DNA from: Phallusia fumigata
Taxonomy: Eukaryota > Chordata > Ascidiacea > Phlebobranchia > Ascidiidae
Assembly (NCBI GenBank): GCA_008931825.1
Contig: QXVZ01007694.1
Span: 8,945 to 30,142, forward strand
Reading direction: 5' to 3'
DNA length: 21,198 nucleotides
Numbering within the stretch: the first letter of the stretch is position 1; every line of letters begins with the position of its first letter. Below the pieces are notes generated by a model that was given only the letters and a program-made list of their open reading frames with translations, had not been told where the DNA came from and did not search any database. Positions 17,420-21,198 of the stretch are shown here, in pieces. Made by a program: the position numbers and the translations under genes.

Positions 17420-18991
17420 TTGCACACCATAGTGTTGATGTTACTCCTGGTTCAACCAGCAAGGCACCAGGTTTGGTTTCTCATGGTCCAACTGTTGGTC
17501 CAACCGAAAGAGCACCTGTCATGTCACCCACAGAGAAAAATACAGGTAAGGATATTGTGCACTTTCTATTTATGAGTTACAATTTATTTTGGGGTTTGTT
17601 TATTCGTAAGGCTTTTTAAGTACAACTTTGTGGCTATTTTGATCCAATCTTTAAACTGAGACCGTCAATCGTAATAAGACAACGTTTTGTCATAAACTTG
17701 CAATAAACTTTACCAGAGTGGACTGTTTTCAACACTACGGTGGTGGATCTTAACCCTGGTGAGTTGAAGCGGGTGCAGCCAGTCGTCGCTAACTACCGAG
17801 TCAGTCCAAATAATCAAGTCGATGATCTACCACAACCTGGAACTTTGGTCATGAGTCCGGTTTCGAACTTGGCCGAAGGGTCAGAAGTGAGGTCAGGCTC
17901 GAATTCAGACCCTGACGTCAGAGTGCCCCAGTTCGGTGCAAACGAATATCCGGACCACCACAGTGTCAATTGTTACGGACCAGAACAAGATACAGCAGAA
18001 CTGCCGATTGAGAATTACACAGTTTATACGCAAGACCAGCTAAATGGAAGTGCTGAGCAGGATAAAACGCGGGAGCAGTGTAAAGAAAAAGAAGATGGGC
18101 TCTCGGAGCAATCGGAACAGCAAAGGAAGCGAGAGCAACAGGAAGAAAATGGGAAGGAAAAGAAGTTGAATACATTTACAGAACAGGAGCAACCACAAGA
18201 GCTGGAGAAACACACGATTGAAAAGCTGATTGAAAAATTAGAAGTACTGGAAAGACGACGTCGACGTGACCAGCAAGAGAAAGATGAGAGAGAGAAGCAA
18301 AACAAGATGAAGAAAATAGAGCTACAGAAAAGAATAGCCTTCCTTGAACAACGCAAGAAGCATGAAGGCGAACAGGAGCAAAATGACATTGAAAAAGTGG
18401 AGCTGCTGGAAAAATTTTCACAACTTGAGCAAGGACGTGATCAACAAATGAAGATAAGGAAGGGGAGCAAAACGAGATGGAGAAGATGGAGCTGCTAGAA
18501 AAATTAACGCGACTTAAGCAGCGAAATGCTCAACATCAGGAAGATAAAAAAGATGAGAAACGGGAGCAGAGGGAAAACGACATGAAACCATTGGAGCAAC
18601 AAACGAATCATGATCCACAGGCGAAACATCAGGAAGAGGAGCAGAAAAAACAAGAAAAGGAAATGATGCTGGAAAATTTAAGCAACAGAAACAACAGATA
18701 AGGAATCAGGAGCAATGGGGGGATCAGGAAGATCAGGAGAAGCAAGATGAGATGACAGAACTGATGGAAATTAGATTCGCCCAACAGGGGAACTGGAAGA
18801 TGTTCCAGGATCAGCAAGAAAAGCAGGAAGATCCAGGGGTGTCAAACAGGCAGAAGCAAGATGAAGAGAATAAAGAGATGCTGGAAAAAATGCGCGATTC
18901 GAGCAAAGAGAGGAAATGAATGAAGAAGAAGAAAGGGGGTCGTTATGAACAAGAGGAGCTGCTGAAACATTTTTCGCGGCTGAAAAAATGA
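17420..18991 (+). pseudogene. Thr/Pro-rich plus coiled-coil repeat gene, broken by frame changes; 5' end not found
   Basis: Exon 17420-17545 (126 nt, phase 1 in and out) encodes a Thr/Ser/Pro-rich segment (VTPGSTSKAPG). The next exon starts at 17717 and runs about 260 residues in one frame: a low-complexity acidic part, then Glu/Gln/Lys-rich coiled coil with a recurring IEKVELLEKFSQLEQ-type unit. The unit continues in other frames: 18453-18675, about 18680-18890, about 18890-18930 and 18935-18991. The first three changes are each explained by one missing A in or beside an A run; the last is one extra base near GGGGG. Coding character persists beyond each break, so this is a young pseudogene or a sequence with homopolymer errors. 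The encoded coil lacks cysteines. No family recognised. Upstream exons must exist, since no ATG start with a signal is seen. Confidence 0.6.
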
Positions 18992-19700
18992 CATAAACAG
19001 TTATGAAAAGATTTTTGAAACATTATCGTTTCTGTTGAGTGATTAGACAATCACTTTTTATACCGTATTATTTTCCGCCTATATACACATGCATATGTAT
19101 TGTTTATTCGCGTATATTTTGTGCATTGCTTTTGACAAAACAAACAATTGAGTCTTTGTGTTCTGTGTAAAAGTGTAAGGAAAATATGCGTCTTTTTGTA
19201 TTTTACTGTTTGTAACCTAACCTTCGAACTTATTTTACTTCGATCAATGTATTTTTTACATTGGTGAAGGCATTGGTTAGTTTTGTAACAAGGGTTTGGC
19301 CAACTAGTTTAAAAACTGTTGTGGTTTAATCGTTGTAGAAAAATAGGTTTAAAATCTGAAAGCCCCGATTTCAATTGTCTTTCTTGCATTAAATCATTCT
19401 TCTTAATCTGAAAGTGTTTCAAATGAAATGAATGCAAAGCGAAAGATAATCGAAGACAGAATAGCAAAATGACGCTGCAAACGTCACTGCAGCCAAAACC
19501 CTAAACCTAATACTTGAGACAGGCCAACAAATTCCACGTTTTCAACGAAGGTTTATAATTTGGACACATTATATTTTTAAGTAAAAAAGTTATAATGAAC
19601 AAATATTACGCAATATTTATGAAACGAAGGTATAAATCACCTCCAAGGTTTTCTGAGGTTCAACAAGTTTTCCGCCTAAATTTAAGGATTACATGAGAGA
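18992..19700. other. Unassigned intergenic stretch
   Basis: AT-rich, without exon-like frames or obvious repeats. It presumably holds the 3' flank of the coiled-coil gene; no clear polyadenylation signal was found near its last stop. Confidence 0.4.
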
Positions 19701-19704
19701 AAAA

Positions 19705-19987
19705 TTGTTGCTGTATTGCTCGTACCCGGATTGGTGCTCTGACTGCAGTAAAACGCAAATCAGTAAAGTACAGGAAAGTTTCCCCGGACTCCTAAAAACA
19801 CTTCGATCCGCAAAACATTTTTGTGCAAAAAGTCCAAACGCACTTGTCCACTGCGCGTTTTCTATTTAAATTGGTTTAAACGCAATATATCGCCCAAAAA
19901 AAGCTATTTCGGGCTTGGTGATTATTTTAGTGAAATTGTGTCGCTATGTTTAAATTGTGTCTCGAAATAAACTCAACTCAACTCAAC
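19705..19987 (+). repeat. SINE-like element, plus-strand copy
   Basis: Ends in CGAAATAAACTCAACTCAAC plus one more CTCAA-type unit. Its 3' 80 bp match the minus-strand copy at 6497-6594. The 5' limit is uncertain; GTATTGCTCGTACCCGGATTG near 19712 resembles the CATTGCTCGAACCCAGC of the 16780 element, so the families may share a module. Confidence 0.55.
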
Positions 19988-20236
19988 CTGCTTTTGTGTA
20001 TAACAGCCAGACATACATACAAACACTTGCCTATGTAAAAGCATGGGGACTTAAGGAAAATAACACAATTTTAACCTCATTTATAAATGATGTCGGCATC
20101 CACGGGCAAACAATTTTGAGCAACTTAGTTTAGCCCGAGGAAAACAGATCACTCAATATTCTCGTAATCTGCTTCATTTAAAAAGTTTAGTCGGAAGTTT
20201 TACTTTTCTTGGCAAACATTGTGTTGCTTGTGTTAC

Positions 20237-20364
20237 CAGACGTCTCCCGCAGTAGTTTTCCAAAATCGACAACAATCGTTTCGACACAAAGCATCTTCTA
20301 CCACAGCGGTGGCGTCGATATTTGGACGTACGAATACCGTGCCCTCATCGGACGTTGCTCCCAT
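20237..20364 (-). CDS. Possible first coding exon of a minus-strand gene
   Basis: Read on the minus strand, an ATG at 20364 (context TTGCTATGG) opens a 128-nt frame beginning MGATSDEGTVFVRPNIDATA and ending at a donor-like TCTG|GTAACA. It is CpG-rich compared with its surroundings. A TATA-like TATATTTAAATAG lies about 90 bp upstream (20453-20463). I could not find a matching downstream exon, and the protein is not recognised. An opposite-strand frame at 20219-20623 covers the same DNA without better support. Confidence 0.3.
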
Positions 20365-20639
20365 AGCAACCCCCTTCTTTTTGGTTGAGTTTGTTATTCG
20401 TGAACTGTCCTTTAATAAGCTGCAATTTCGTTTATGCATCATCTTGTTGGGCTATTTAAATATAACCGCTCGTGTTAAAATGCGTGCGCGGTGTGTGGAC
20501 AGATCTAGGTGGGAGAATGCGACAAGTAGTCGAAGCATTCATCACTTTGACTTCAGTTTCAATTCGTACACCATTTTTCCCCACTTTTTGCACAGCCACG
20601 TGCATTTACTCGTTTTGTTTTGATTTGTGGCTTCTTTTC

Positions 20640-21198
20640 GTCCTTATGGTTATATAGTGGTACCACGTATTCTGAAACATGTGGGTGTTCTTGGCTAGTT
20701 TTAACCAACGCCAAATCTATACAATTGTGCTGTGCTGTTGATTTCTATGGTGAGCCGTTGTTTAGGGCTCTGAGCTTTTACAGATTTAGACAAAAAAAAT
20801 TGGGTTGGTTTTGCAAAGGTAATATCGCCGCTATCAACTTGTACGCTTTTATTCCGAAGCTGACGAAATATTTCGGTAACGGTATGTTGTTATTTTAGCA
20901 GGCGAGTATTATGCAAGAACGGCAGTACGATGCGGTAGGATGCAAAAGGTACGGCGGTACTTCGCAACGAAGTACGTGGTACGCACAACTCAATACGGAC
21001 CGTACTGCCATCCTATTGGTATTATGTCACAAAGCCGGAGAAAAACTATGAACGTAAAATATACTCGTTTTTTGTTTTAGTATTTCAACTGGAATGAGGC
21101 TTCTATTAAAACGCCGCTACGGGTCCCGCTTACGTGACGCTGTGACCAGGTAACGAACCACGATTGAAAAGACGAAGCCCACACAGACGACTCGACAG
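20640..21198. other. Unassigned terminal stretch
   Basis: An open frame at 20620-20898 (+) has no motifs. At 20920-21020 GTACG/CGTAC-rich sequence forms short imperfect inverted matches (GGCAGTACG with CGTACTGCC). The last 100 bp are GC-richer than the rest and may approach another gene, but nothing can be assigned. Confidence 0.35.

Noticed and set aside
18024..18421. Ser/Cys-rich open frames on the minus strand
   Set aside because: They are antisense shadows of the Glu/Gln/Lys-rich coiled-coil exon, whose codon composition removes stops from the opposite strand.
20219..20898. Plus-strand open frames near the right end
   Set aside because: No recognisable domain, no splice pattern and no repeat support; Phe/Leu/Ser-rich composition is typical of chance frames.

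Overview
The window reads as invertebrate-chordate genomic DNA, most likely a tunicate of the Ciona type. It is AT-rich, its coding regions are split into short exons by GT-AG introns (some only about 60 bp), and it carries tRNA-derived SINE-like repeats, including copies with an AATAAA-(CTCAA)n-style tail. The genes are animal lectin families: an intelectin and two fibrinogen-domain (FReD) proteins. The organism is inferred; the sequence carries no name.

Layout. (1) Positions 1-2819, + strand: the 3' part of an intelectin (X-type lectin) gene with 12 visible exons. The canonical domain is interrupted by a six-exon, 238-residue, phase-1/phase-1 cassette of unknown type. An N flanked by perfect 148-bp direct repeats lies at exon j and its downstream intron and looks like an unmerged assembly join. 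(2) Positions 2940-8124: a repeat-rich intergenic region with a 193-bp tandem repeat, a flank repeat shared with other places in the window, a minus-strand SINE-like copy, a pre-miRNA-sized perfect hairpin (6325-6405) and a long foldback repeat (7719-7971). (3) Positions 8125-10793, + strand: a FReD gene with a type II transmembrane N-terminus (298 aa). (4) Positions 10794-14113: 3' flank and further copies of the flank repeat. (5) Positions 14114-16119, + strand: a second FReD gene with a signal peptide and a 20-triplet collagen stretch (323 aa), i.e. a ficolin-like protein. (6) Positions 16120-17419: a 3' flank shared with gene 2, then two SINE-like copies. (7) Positions 17420-18991, + strand: a Thr/Pro-rich exon followed by a long Glu/Gln/Lys-rich coiled-coil exon broken by several one-base frame changes, most next to homopolymer runs. 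(8) Positions 18992-21198: mostly featureless, with one SINE-like copy and one weak candidate first exon on the minus strand.

How the genes relate. The two FReD genes are a tandem duplication: their FReD exons, introns, 3' flanks and parts of their 5' flanks align. Their N-terminal halves are unrelated, so one product should be membrane-anchored and the other a secreted collagen-type oligomer, both with nearly the same recognition head. With the adjacent intelectin this makes a compact cluster of putative pathogen- or self-recognition lectins. The most interesting structures are the intelectin cassette, the N-terminal swap between the FReD paralogues, and a second, open, exon-7-like exon in the last intron of both FReD genes, phase-compatible in the first.
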